This document shows positions 1 to 10,192 of a stretch of 64,000 nt of DNA, in pieces (position 1 is the first letter of the stretch; every line of letters starts with the position of its first letter). Position numbers and translations under genes: made by a program. The DNA is from Mallotus nudiflorus (taxonomy: Eukaryota; Streptophyta; Magnoliopsida; Malpighiales; Euphorbiaceae): positions 2,914,001-2,978,000 of the forward strand of contig CANTUR010000066.1 in assembly GCA_947683625.1 (NCBI GenBank), given 5' to 3'. Under the pieces are notes generated by a model that had not been told where the DNA came from, ran no database searches, and saw nothing but the letters and a program-made list of their open reading frames with translations.

Positions 1-115
1 ACATATTTATTTAACATTGTGCTAATGGATGAATATTCAATTAAATAAACACTTTAGATAAAAGAATATTCTTTATTGCATTTTGGGATTTTTATAATGT
101 CAAAATATATGATTG
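1..115 (-). repeat. Copia LTR fragment (U3 end, copia-2 family)
   Basis: The stretch reads like a diverged copy of the terminal part of the copia-2 LTRs at about 35965-36085 and 54375-54490. It shares the order of an ACATT-GCTAA start, a run ending in AATAAACACTTTA, the GAATATT block and the AATGTCA block. Only about 100 bases are recognisable, and the rest of that element would lie outside the window. The similarity is read by eye and is imperfect. Confidence 0.45.
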
Positions 116-1730
116 GCCTCTAAGACATATCACTTATGCTAACACAATGATATGGAAGGAGTTGAAGATTCATTTGGCCAGCCCTTAAGTAAGTATGACT
201 ATACGGTGTTTTATACCAAACCTCCTTCTTTTGATATACCCATTGAGTCAATTATGCCTATAAGTGGGTGATGTATTTAATGGTGAAAAGCTACTAAACA
301 AGAGAGAAACATACACAGTTAAGGTATAGAAAGATGAAGTGATGGAGAGAGTTGGTGAGAAGATGTAAGAATAGCCACTATGTCTGCCACCTTGAGACTT
401 ATCATCCTTAGCATTTTAAATAGAAAATAAATTTCTTATCATTTTCTTTAGATAACATTTTAGTTTCTTTAGATCTTTTATTTTATTAATTGATGGTATG
501 AATTCTAATCATGCTTACTTATGTAATATGCATCTTGATGGTGCTATGCTTATGATGTTGATTACATTTGCATGTTTGACATAAATTCAATTCAATTAGA
601 TTCATTCAATATGGGCATAAATGTAAATTTAAAGAATATTCTTATACCACATGATATAACTTCTAAATATAAGAAAATTTAGGAGAAACAAAAATAAAAT
701 AAAAAGGATCTTACTAATTAGAACGCCCATAAAAGGCTAGCTAGGAAAAATTAGAGAAATAAAAAAAGAGGAAAATATTTAGTCAGAAAATCTAAAAAGA
801 CTAATTATTAATCATGTAATGTAATGAATGTTCTCATTTTTATCCTAATGAATGAGTAAAATTGGATATGAAATTTCTGTTCATATTACATAGTCATCTT
901 TATCATATTACATAAATATCTGAATGGAAAGACAAAACATAATGAAAGCCAAAATCAGAGTTATAAGAGCACTTTTTTTTAGTTATGTTTTCTCTTTTTG
1001 CTAGCCCTTTGTGACTTTGTTTGTAGTGTCCTTTTGTACTAAAAAATTTAGGTGACTCAATAACTTGCATTTTAACTATTGTCTTATGATTATCATCAAT
1101 TGTGGCATCAACATCAAGCCTTATATTTAGCTCAAGAATCCTTCAAAGCTATAGATCTTTCATATTTTCTAGGAAATCTTACCTCAAGGGATAGCCCTCA
1201 AAATCAGTAGTAATAGTAATGATGGATAAGGGACAACCATACTAATAATAGAGATGTGATGGAAAAAAGGAGGTTGAAGCATGTAACCAAAACAAGAGAA
1301 CATAAGTGATTATATACATTAATGATTATATATTTTAACTTCCAGCAAGAGTAAGTGTAGTTTATTTTAGTATCAAGGACACCTTTTATTCAATTAACTT
1401 ACTCCTTTGCATCTTTAATGGATGAGATCACAACAAACGGGGTTGGATTAGCATTATCAATTTTAGAAAGGTATTGATAGAATCCAATTAGAATAAGGGG
1501 CATGTGATTAGCTCTATTCCTCAAAGAATACTAATGACCCTAGTGTAACAATCTTTGTGAAGGAAAATTATTAGAAACTGGGGGGTAAAATGTAGCTCTG
1601 GGGGCAAGTTTAGGGAAAAATAGTAAATCTGCATTTAAATATGAAGCACTAAAATATAAGAGTTAGAAAAATAGTTTTGGAGAAAAAGGAAGTAAATCAT
1701 AAGCAACTATCCATAGCTTATCAATACAAC
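116..1730. other. AT-rich stretch without recognisable gene
   Basis: No reading frame of note and no motif that I can assign. The copia LTR similarity stops around position 115, and the gypsy LTR of element A starts at 1731. It may be decayed transposon or old intergenic DNA; nothing in it matches the missing RT/integrase part of copy B. Confidence 0.4.
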
Positions 1731-3551
1731 TATGAGTGATCGTGTTTTTTATTTCAGGTTTTGAGGTGAATTAGTTTCATAAGGGTCTTTTCATTTTTTT
1801 TAAAGGACATGGCAACTTTATTGAATAAGGAAAAATGATTAGTCTCAGTAGGGATGAGATGCTTTTTTAATTTTATGGAGCCGCCAACTAATTTTTAGAA
1901 AATCAGGAAAAGAAAGGGATAACATTAGGTTACTTAGCTAGTATTGCCCTTAATAGAGATTTCCAGTTTTGGGGGATTTCATATACTTTTTTAACTATTT
2001 CTCACTATACGATGTTTGATGTATAGCTACCATAACACCCTAGTTTTGGTAATGATAGTTTGTATAGCATTCACACAATTCATCAGATAGTGGAAGATAA
2101 TAAAGTTGAAGATATTACTTTTACATTGCTTTCCTAATAAAATACATATAAAAGGAAAAAAGACTACAAAAAAGTGAATCTAATTTTGATATGATGAATT
2201 TGCAAGGTAAATATGACCATTCACATAGCTTGCTCGATCACATGAACAATGGGATAAGCAATGGACACTTGATCACTTGAAAGAGTAAGAAAAATATAGA
2301 TGATCATGCATATTTGCAATGATTATTTATGCTATGATGATGTACGATGATAATATAGGGGATGCATGATGTCATCACTGGATAAAAAAGATGATGACTC
2401 TATTCTGGGATATAAAATTTTCACATTATTTACAATGTGATTTCATGTTTTGGAACTAGAGGATGCATGATGATGATATGAAATGAGCATAATAAAGCAT
2501 AGATTATTCATAGAGCATGCAAAATTGCTAGTCTTATCACACAAGCATAATAATATTCCCAAATTCTGGCAAGAATAAAATAAAATGCAATGTGGATATT
2601 GTTATGCTAGGTTTTTGCAATTTTTTCATATGCTAAAATGATTGTGTGGTCCTCAAATTTGATTGAGCTTGTGTGGGTTTTAAAGCTTTAGCTTCGAGGT
2701 ATTATCAAGATTTCCTCATTAAGAGGTTCAAAATGATAATAGAATGATGCTAGTTTATATACCTTTGAATCATGCTTTGACAAAGATAAGACTTGGTTTA
2801 ATGGAAAACATATATAATCACCTAAAAAAAGTAGTGGGGGAGCAAAAACTATTTGGAAAAGGGTTTCTAGCACCTTTGATTGCACAAATTTTTTAAGTGT
2901 CTGTGTTTCCACATATTACCCCAAAAATAGAGTATTTGTAGTGAAAAATGTATAGAATAAGGGGGGTATAGGCATGGTCAAGTGCACGTCCTTAGGATGG
3001 AGCATGTGGCCACATGAAGCATGCATGGTCACATGCTTGGCATGTGGCCACGCATGTACGTGCATGCTCACACATTCTTTCGTATGTTATGTGCTCTAAT
3101 CGAGGCTTATGTAGGCTATACTAACTTTATTGCTAGGTTTTTGGGCCTTCCAAATGTGTTTCTACTATCTGTTTTATCAAAATTGATTTTCTTTTTTTCA
3201 CAAAGTTAGGTCCCAATCTAACAAAATGAACATCGGTTTGACAAGCTTAGTGTTTTGAGAAAGGAATTCTCAAAATAAGCTTCTCATTATTTTAATAATT
3301 TATATTTCATAAGGTTAGAGCATAACTTAATGGCTCAATGATCAATTTTGCATTATTTTAATAATTCATATTTCGTAAGGTCATAGTAGAACTTAATGGC
3401 TCAATGATTGATTTTGCACACTGGTGGGGTCAATTAGGTTTTTAAGGTCATGCAAATTAGGAGACTCTAGTCATCTCGGAGGTTTGCTTCATCATTGAAC
3501 CTTTTTGGGGATAGTTCAATTTAAGGTATAATAGTTGTGCCCTGCTTCACA
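1731..3551 (-). repeat. 3' LTR of gypsy element A
   Basis: Homologous over its length to 21748-23564, including the CAGGAAAAGAAAGGGA-like block, the TAACACCCTAGTTTTGGTAA block at about 2030 and the CATG-rich block at 2965-3080. The left edge is set by the match of TATGAG at 1731 to TGTGAG at 21748, next to the PBS. The right edge is less sure; CTTCACA at 3545-3551 would give the expected CA end. The minus-strand TATA region seen in the other copy is degraded here (about 2930). Confidence 0.7.
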
Positions 3552-3639
3552 TGTGTTTCCTAACCACATTATGCTAGTGTTAATATACGTGAAGCAAATG
3601 CAAAGATGCAAAAAATCATTTTCTGAAGAGAGAGGTACT

Positions 3640-3912
3640 TACCTGAGTGCTATGTCATTGTAATTCAATTATTGGGATATTACCACTATAACCTCTTCAG
3701 ATGTCAAGCAAATAGACAAATTTTGCCACTATAACCTCTTCATGTGTCAATAAGCAAAATCATGCCATTATAAACTCCTTTGCTATTAGGCAAACAAATA
3801 GATACTACCACTATAACCTCTTCAAGTGTTAAGCAAAAAGATAAATACTGCCACTATAACCTCTTCAGGTGTCAAGCAAACAAAGTCATACAGGTGAACA
3901 GAATCATGCCAC
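3640..3912. repeat. Minisatellite with CCACTATAACCTCTTCAGGTG units
   Basis: About five imperfect units share the core CACTATAACCTCTTCA followed by a spacer with AAGCAAA, at irregular spacing of roughly 45-60 bases. The array lies just inside the 3' LTR of element A, in its 3' untranslated region. The same unit reappears at 5984-6060 on the far side of repeat R1, so R1 splits the array. Confidence 0.75.
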
Positions 3913-5983
3913 AGTAAGCACCCAATTTCGGGATAGATGAGTGTGGATGTGACATAGGACTCCAATGATGAAAATATTATAAATAGATCTTCAACACTTG
4001 AAGTTTGAGACCTTAAAAGCCTAAATGCATCTACAAAATAATTTAATTTTTTTAAGGACTTAATCGTGATGCTTTCTCTAAGGACCCAATTAAAAAGTTA
4101 AAATTCTTTTAGGGGTCCTTTTGTAATTAAAAGTTCAAAAAAAAGGTCGCAATTCTATAATTTTGATCAGAATTAATGTTTTCCATCTATTTTTTATTTT
4201 TAAAGTAAATAAAAATTTTATTTCCTGAAATTTGATTGGTAAAATAATATAATTGTCACTTTTTTGTGGATTTATCTAAATATTTAGGAAATAAAAAGTC
4301 CTTTTAAAATTAAAACTCTATAACTATGAAGAGAGGTTAGTCACAGTATGATACATCTTTTTGCTAAGTTTTTTTTAATAAAAACCTAGCTCAAACTCTC
4401 ATAAGGGGCTCTCTCTTTTCTTAGACCTTTTGGAGGCTTTTAATTTTCTTCTTACACAATGTTCAAAACAAAAAAAAGTATTTTCCTATTAATTGTTTAG
4501 TCTTTCAGTAAGAAGCAGGAGGCTTTTGAAAAGAGAGCAACAAGTATTGAAGATCCATTTAAAAAGCAACATTAATTCATATTAGTCTGAGGGACAAATC
4601 AATACTGCATCCATACCATCTCCTCCTTTACTTCTATTTTTTATTTTCTTATTTTGGTTCCATTAAATTTTAAATTTATTAAATTTTTATTGTTATTTTG
4701 TTTATTCATTAATCATTATTTCTTTTTTGTTCGTGTTGGCAATTATGGAGAGGGTTACTTGATTGATGAGTTTACTTAGAGAATAAAATCCATGAAGATC
4801 CATAGAATGCCATAGATGAATTTTATAGCCAAATATAGTTTCTAGGGCCTTTTCATTTATTTATTTATTATTGTTTTTATTGCTTTATTTTGCATTTAGT
4901 TTTTTAAGGGATTTTATTAATTTTTATTTTTTAATAGATTATTGTAATAGCCCCAATAATGGGAATAATAAAATCTTGTGGGTGTGGTTTTATGTTTATT
5001 TTGATTAATTGGGTGGTAAAATTAGGGTTTTAATTAGGTAATCAACTAAAATTAATGGCTATAAAGATAATTAGGGTTTTTTTAAATTAAAATTGAATTA
5101 AATTTATGTATATAGAACTAGGGTTGCTTGTCAAGGTCGCTTAATTAAATTAGATTTTTTACAAGAAATAATTGATTGTTTGATCTTTTATTTGATTGTT
5201 TTGGTATTCTTTTTTTTTTAGGCTTGTTTGTTTATTTTTATGTGTTGTGGACCCTAAGCCCAAGTTAGGCTCTAACCCATATAATTAATTTTAGGCTTAG
5301 ATAATTCTTTTTTGGCCCACCTTCTATTTTGCTAATAGGTTATTAATTAATTAACTCTAGATTTTAATGAATTAAACTATATTTTAGGCCCATAATTAAT
5401 TAGATATTAGGCTAGGAATAATTTAGGTCCATTTAGTTAATTAGATATAAGTCCACATAGTTCAATTTAATTAATTTAGACTTAGCCCATTAAATTAAAG
5501 TCTTTCTCATAACTCGTAAATTAAAGATCACCTTGGAATTAAAACATGTAGATTTAGCTCATTTAAATAAAATCAATGTAGATTAGACTAACTTAGGGAT
5601 CTTAATTGAATGCATTATTTACATGTATTTTTCATGACTAGTTTACTTGGAGTTGATTGTTTTAATAAGGGTTTATATGAAATTGCAAGTAAATAGAGGG
5701 TAACATAGTAATTCATAAAGTAATTCTAAATGAGCACAAAACTAAAAGAAGTTGGTATTCTGTATTTAGAATCTCCTTGTTATGGTGCTGGCTTTCTTTT
5801 AAAGAATCGAGTACCATCATTTTTCAATTTTTCCCAATTATTACCTTGAGTGGCAACTCCTTATCTCCATGCTATGTCTTTATTATCTTTATGATAGTGG
5901 TTAGTGTGTTCGCTAGAGCCTTAAGCTCAAATAGTTTCATGGTTACTAAAATCTTAGGCGCATGCTAAACCATGCTGTCTACA
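3913..5983 (+). repeat. Repeat R1: ~2.07 kb, probable solo LTR
   Basis: Colinear with R2 (10193-12206) from AGTAAGCACCC (TGTAAGCACTC in R2) to GTCTACA, so the ancestral ends were TG...CA as in an LTR. It interrupts the minisatellite between GCCAC (3908-3912) and ACTAC (5984-5988). The array unit normally reads GCCACTATAACC, so these look like the two copies of a 5-bp target duplication, one of them mutated. No PBS follows it and no coding region is attached, so a solo LTR is the simplest reading. A frame near its right end (5777-5968) has a counterpart in R2 but no recognisable domain. Confidence 0.6.
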
Positions 5984-6060
5984 ACTACTATAACCTCTTC
6001 AGGTGTCAGGCTAATAGAATAATGCCATTAGAACCTCTTTAGGTCTCAAGCAAACAAATT
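5984..6060. repeat. Continuation of the CCACTATAACCTCTTCAGGTG array
   Basis: Two more units of the 3640-3912 minisatellite, the second degraded. They resume directly after R1. Confidence 0.7.
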
Positions 6061-6650
6061 ATTATGATTATTGTGATTGGCGTAATGTGTCTTTCTCTTT
6101 TAGTCTTTTCTAGTGATGATATAGTGATGATGTAGTGATGATGCAGCAATGATATGGTGATGATGGAGTGATGATGCAGTAATGATGATGTCATTACTTG
6201 TTGTGTTGCACATGTTATTTTGATGATTTTGAGTAGGGTATCCTTTTGATGATTCTTCCTTATTTTTTTCTTTCAAGAGGTGCTGAGTTTTTGAAAGTGG
6301 TGAGGCCACACGTACTATCTTTAGATAGATGTAGTCCTCATCAATGTACTTTTATGTGAGTTCAGTGCATGTCATATGTCTAAATAGAGGTGTAGGACTA
6401 GAGAAATGAGTGTTCAAAGTCTCAGAGTGCATGTACAGTTGTATCAAAGCACATGGAGGGGGGAAGTGCATGTGGAGCATATGGTCACACCCCCCCCCTC
6501 TCTTGTCTACTTTAGACATATGTTTTTGAGGTTCGAGGAAGCTTCTTCTAGCCTTCTTTGAGTGTTTTTCATCTTTTCTTGACCTTTTTAAGTTTTGGGT
6601 ATTTTTTGCTTTATTTTTGTTTTTGAATTTTTTATTTTTCTCTACATAAG
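6061..6650. other. Spacer with a short GATGAT-rich tract
   Basis: Contains about eight imperfect copies of a 12-15-base GTGATGATGNAG unit at 6110-6190, then AT-rich sequence with a GCATGTGG/GGTCAC block near 6440-6490. It ends in a pyrimidine-rich run and CATAAG that could serve as a 3' splice site for the next exon-like block. No coding domain is recognised on either strand. Confidence 0.5.
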
Positions 6651-6868
6651 ATGGAGTTCCCGACATTTTAGAGGGTCTGGAGGATATCTTTTTGGATGAG
6701 GAGGGTAACTTCATAGAGGCCATTAGAGTTATGACTTCCACTGTGGGGACTAGTACTAATGATTCGTCTAGCATTCAGGGTCCTCAACTATCTAGGCTTT
6801 CTCAAGGAGTGTTAATTCCTATGGTTTACAGTCTAGAGACTCATGCTTAGGCTCGTCATCATTACTAG
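6651..6868 (+). pseudogene. Exon-like remnant of an antisense accessory ORF
   Basis: A plus-strand block, opposite to the pol of element A, is open for 66 codons from 6650. It is bounded by a polypyrimidine tract plus AAG on the left and a near-perfect donor, TAG then GTAAGT, at 6869. The peptide has an acidic start (DILEGLEDIF, then LDEEGNF) and a Ser/Thr-rich middle. Its pattern resembles exon 2 of the remnant at 12542-12746 (EEDEGTF then a Ser/Thr-rich stretch). One in-frame stop sits near the end (6848-6850). I do not recognise the protein family. Tat-lineage elements often carry an ORF antisense to pol between integrase and the 3' LTR, and this may be part of one. The function is unknown. 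Confidence 0.4.
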
Positions 6869-7334
6869 GTAAGTCCATCTTTGCCCTTATTTTTTTAGCT
6901 TAATAATTAGCTACCTTATTATTTATTTTATTGTATGAGATTGTTATAGTTATAGATTTATAGCTCTATAGTATTTGTTGTAACCATCTATTTAGTCATA
7001 GCTTTAATGTGAATGCTCTTGATTTATTTTCTTATTATGAATGTCTATTGGTGCTTGCCGTGATGCTTTTCTTTTCAACTTTTATTATTGTTCTTGTTCA
7101 ATTACAGAAAGAAAAATATGTATTAGTATTTATTAATTGTGTGAATGTATAATAATGTACCTGTTATTTATAGCCTCATGGGTTCATTACTGTGATGCCT
7201 AGTAGTTTTAACAATCAATCTAATGCTTGCTTTGCACCCAAACTAGGGGAAGAAAATACAAAAAAAAAATCTGTGGACATAGAGCATAAATTGCTTGAAT
7301 TTCAAAGTATCATTTCAGTCTTTTGAATAATAAA
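6869..7334. other. AT-rich spacer, possible intron sequence
   Basis: Starts with GTAAGTCC and is T-rich, as expected of an intron following the exon-like block. There is no acceptor or further exon that I can place, and no other feature. Confidence 0.3.
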
Positions 7335-7700
7335 TGTGCATATAATCTACTCCAATGCTTAGAAATGAGTACAAGTACAAAATCCTTTAACAGTGTCTAG
7401 GCTAAGTAATATGAGAAAGGTGAGGGAACATTAAGAGGAGAATCAAAATAAGAGCAAGCATAATTTACTCCAATTCTCCAAAATGAGTAAGAGTATTAAC
7501 ATGAAACCTCTAGCCGTATCCATGCTGAGTAATACAAGAAAGGCAAGGGAATATTAAAAGAGGACCATGTCAAAAAATGCTTTATTTACTCCAATGCTCT
7601 ATAAGAGTATGAGTATCCAAAGGACCTTTCCAACGGTATCCACGTTAAGTAATATGAGAAAGGTAGAGGAATACTTAGATGAGGAAGGAAAGCATAAAAA
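7335..7700. repeat. Three-copy tandem repeat, ~120-bp unit
   Basis: Three imperfect units each contain TTTACTCCAAT-GCTC, an AATGAGTA-like segment, a CC(T/A)TT-AACGGTATCCA-like segment, GTAATATGAGAAAGG and a GAGGAA tail. They start near 7340, 7450 and 7575. The array belongs to the repeat-rich 3' region of element A. Confidence 0.65.
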
Positions 7701-8179
7701 AAATTCAAATGCTATTTTAATACTTAGAATTTGATCTTTTTATACTCAATTTCCATGAGTTTTTTATAGCAAATTCTCCCAAAAATTATATGCAAAAGTA
7801 AGCTCTTCACTTGGTAAAAGATATGCTCTCAGTATAAGATGGTTAATGATGCCTTTGACCTTTCAAAATGGAAAATAAATGATAGTCATGAAAATTAAAA
7901 ATAGTGAGATTCATTGAGTGCACGCTATCTCATGAAAAGTGATGAATTTTCTTATAAATTTTTAACATTATAATGTACTTTTATACATTCATCATGATTG
8001 AAACTAACTTCAATAAGTCTATAGGAATTGCAAATTCTTAAGGAACTACACACAAGTTGTAGTGCTAGTTAACACATTAGAATTCAAAGTCAAATAGCAA
8101 AATTCAAAGTCAGTCATCATAAAGAACTCAAAGCATTCAACTCAAACAACCAAAGATAAAAATCATGAGCAATCATGGA
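7701..8179. other. AT-rich spacer between tandem arrays
   Basis: No reading frame, repeat or motif that I can support. It grades into the first units of the 57-bp array near 8170. Confidence 0.4.
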
Positions 8180-9130
8180 TTGCAACATCATAAGTGAGAA
8201 ATGAAAGGATTGTAGCCAATTCGCAAGCAGTTATGGACTGTGGCATTATCAAAGGTGAGCAATGAAAGGATTGCATTCAATTTGCAAGCAATTATGGGTT
8301 ACAGCATCATCAGTGAGCAGTTTTGGCCTGTAGCATTATCAAAAGTGAGTGACGTAAGGGTTGCAACTAATCGTAAGCAGTTATGGACTGTAGTATTATT
8401 AAAGGCAAGAAATAAAAGGATTATAGTCAATCTGCAAACAATTATGGGTTGCAGTATCATCATCGAGTAGTTATGGACTGTAGCATTATCAAAAGTAAGC
8501 AACATAAGGGTTGCAGCTAATTATGAGCAGTTATGGACTGTAGCATTATCAAAGGCTAGCAATGAAAGGATTACAGTCAATTTGCAAGAAATTATGGGTT
8601 ATAGCATCAAAGGCAAGAAATGAAAGTGTTACAGTTAATTAAAATCAGCGAGCTGTTATGGACTATAACATTATCAAAGGCGAGCAATGAAAGGATTGCA
8701 GTTAATTTATAAGCAATTATGGATTACAACATCATCAGTGAGTAACGAAAAGGTTGTAGCTAATCGCAAGCAGTTATGGACTATGGCATCATTAATGAGC
8801 AATGAAAGGGTTATAGCTAATCACGAGCAATTATGGATTACAACATCATTAGTGAGCAACAAAAGGTTATAACTAATCATGAGCCATTATGGATTGCAAC
8901 ATCATTAGTGAGCAATGAAAGGGTTGCAGCTAATCACGAGCAATTATGGATTACAGCATCATCAGTGAGTAGTAAAAGGGTTGCAGCTAATTGTGAGCAG
9001 TTATGGGCTACAACATCATCAATGAGCAATGAAAGGGTTATAGCTAATCGCTAGCAGTTATGGGCTCTAACATCATCAGTGAGCAATGAAAGGGTTGCAA
9101 CTAATTGTGAGCATTTATAAACTGTAGCAT
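8180..9130. repeat. 57-bp minisatellite
   Basis: About 16 imperfect units of 57 bases read on the plus strand as GAGCAATGAAAGGGTTGCAG, then a segment with CTAATCGCGAGCAGTTATGG, then a TACAACATCATCAGT segment. A few units are shortened or lack the middle. The unit length is a multiple of three, and long parts are open in one plus-strand frame, giving a 19-residue peptide repeat with cores SNERV, AN and EQLW. No start context or known domain supports real translation. The array lies in the 3' region of element A, where Tat/Ogre elements are known to carry tandem repeats. Confidence 0.9.
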
Positions 9131-9144
9131 AATCGCATAAGAGA

Positions 9145-10055
9145 ATTCAGACAATATGACCAAGTATAGTCAGCATCACACAACTGAGTGTGATGTATCT
9201 TTTCATTCAGACTATACGACTGAGTGTAGTCAGCATTGTACGACTAAGTACAATGTATTCTTCTAATCAAACTATGTGACCGAGTGTAGTCAGCATTGTA
9301 CGACTGAGTGCAATGTATTTTCAAATTCAAACTATATGACTAAGTTTAGTCAGCATTGTACAATCGAGTACAATGAATTTTCAATTTAAACTATGCGTCT
9401 GAGTATAGTCAGCATTGTACAACTGAGTACAATGTATCTTTATAATTCAAACTATACAACCAAGTGTAGTCAGCATTGTACAACTGAGTATAGTGTATTT
9501 TCAATTAAGATTATACGATCGAGTATAATCGGCATCATATGACCGAGTATGATGTATCATTTCAAATAAAGACTATATGACGGAGTGTAGTTGGCATTGT
9601 ACGATCGAGTACAATGTATTTTCAATCAAGATTATACAATCGAGTATAATTAATATCACACGATCGAGTGTGATGTATCTTTTCAATCAAGATTATACAA
9701 TCGAGTATAATCAACATCACACGACCGAGTGTAATGTATCTTTTCAACTCAGACTATACAACCGAGTGTAGTCAACATCATACGACTGAGTGTGATGTAT
9801 CATTTTCAATTCAAACTATACATCTGAGTTTAGTCGGCATTATATGATCGAGTACAATGTATTTTCAATCAAGATTATACAACCAAGTATAATCGGCATC
9901 ATAAGACTAAGTGTGATGTTTCTTTTTCAAACTATATGCCTGAGTATAGTCAACATTGTACGACCGAGTACAATGAATCCCTTTCACCCAAGATTATACA
10001 ACCGAGTATAATCAATATCATACTACTGAGTATGATGTGTCATTTCAAATCAATG
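9145..10055. repeat. ~61-bp satellite of paired hairpins
   Basis: About 15 units. Each unit has hairpin 1 (arms such as GACTATAC/GTGTAGTC or GATTATAC/GTATAATC), then about three bases, then hairpin 2 (arms such as CATTGTAC/GTACAATG, CATCACAC/GTGTGATG or CATCATAC/GTATGATG), then a T-rich spacer of about 17 bases (TATCTTTTCAATTCAA type). The six-base loop is (G/A)A(C/T)(C/T)GA in most units. The arms differ between units mostly in pairs that keep the stem. It directly follows the 57-bp array and precedes R2. It sits in the 3' region of element A, on the template or transcript side of either strand. Confidence 0.9.
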
Positions 10056-10192
10056 TTTACGTTCAAGTATAGCAAGTGCATAAGCAAACACTTCATGGAG
10101 AGCAAGTAAGTATCCTAACTTTCAATTAAGAAATTAAGTGCTAGTTTACTTTGCCACAATTTGCTAATCAAATAACGATAAAGGGAAGCAAC

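Noticed and set aside
116..1730. Remainder of gypsy copy B (RT/integrase) expected if element A had inserted into copy B
   Set aside because: I compared the sequence next to 1731 with the region left of 17340 and saw no match, so the simple nested-insertion model is not supported.
3021..3209. Short plus-strand frame starting MHGHMLGMW, and a counterpart at 22899-23132
   Set aside because: Both lie in the CATG-rich part of the element A LTRs on the strand opposite to its transcription. Lengths and sequences differ, and no domain is seen.
6352..6774. Minus-strand frame of 140 codons, lysine-rich
   Set aside because: It lies opposite the exon-like plus-strand block and AT-rich intron-like sequence. 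The lysine run comes from T-rich plus-strand DNA, and no domain or context supports it.
9145..10055. CRISPR-like array
   Set aside because: The units are near-identical throughout with no unique spacers, the sequence is plant-type retrotransposon DNA, and there are no cas genes.
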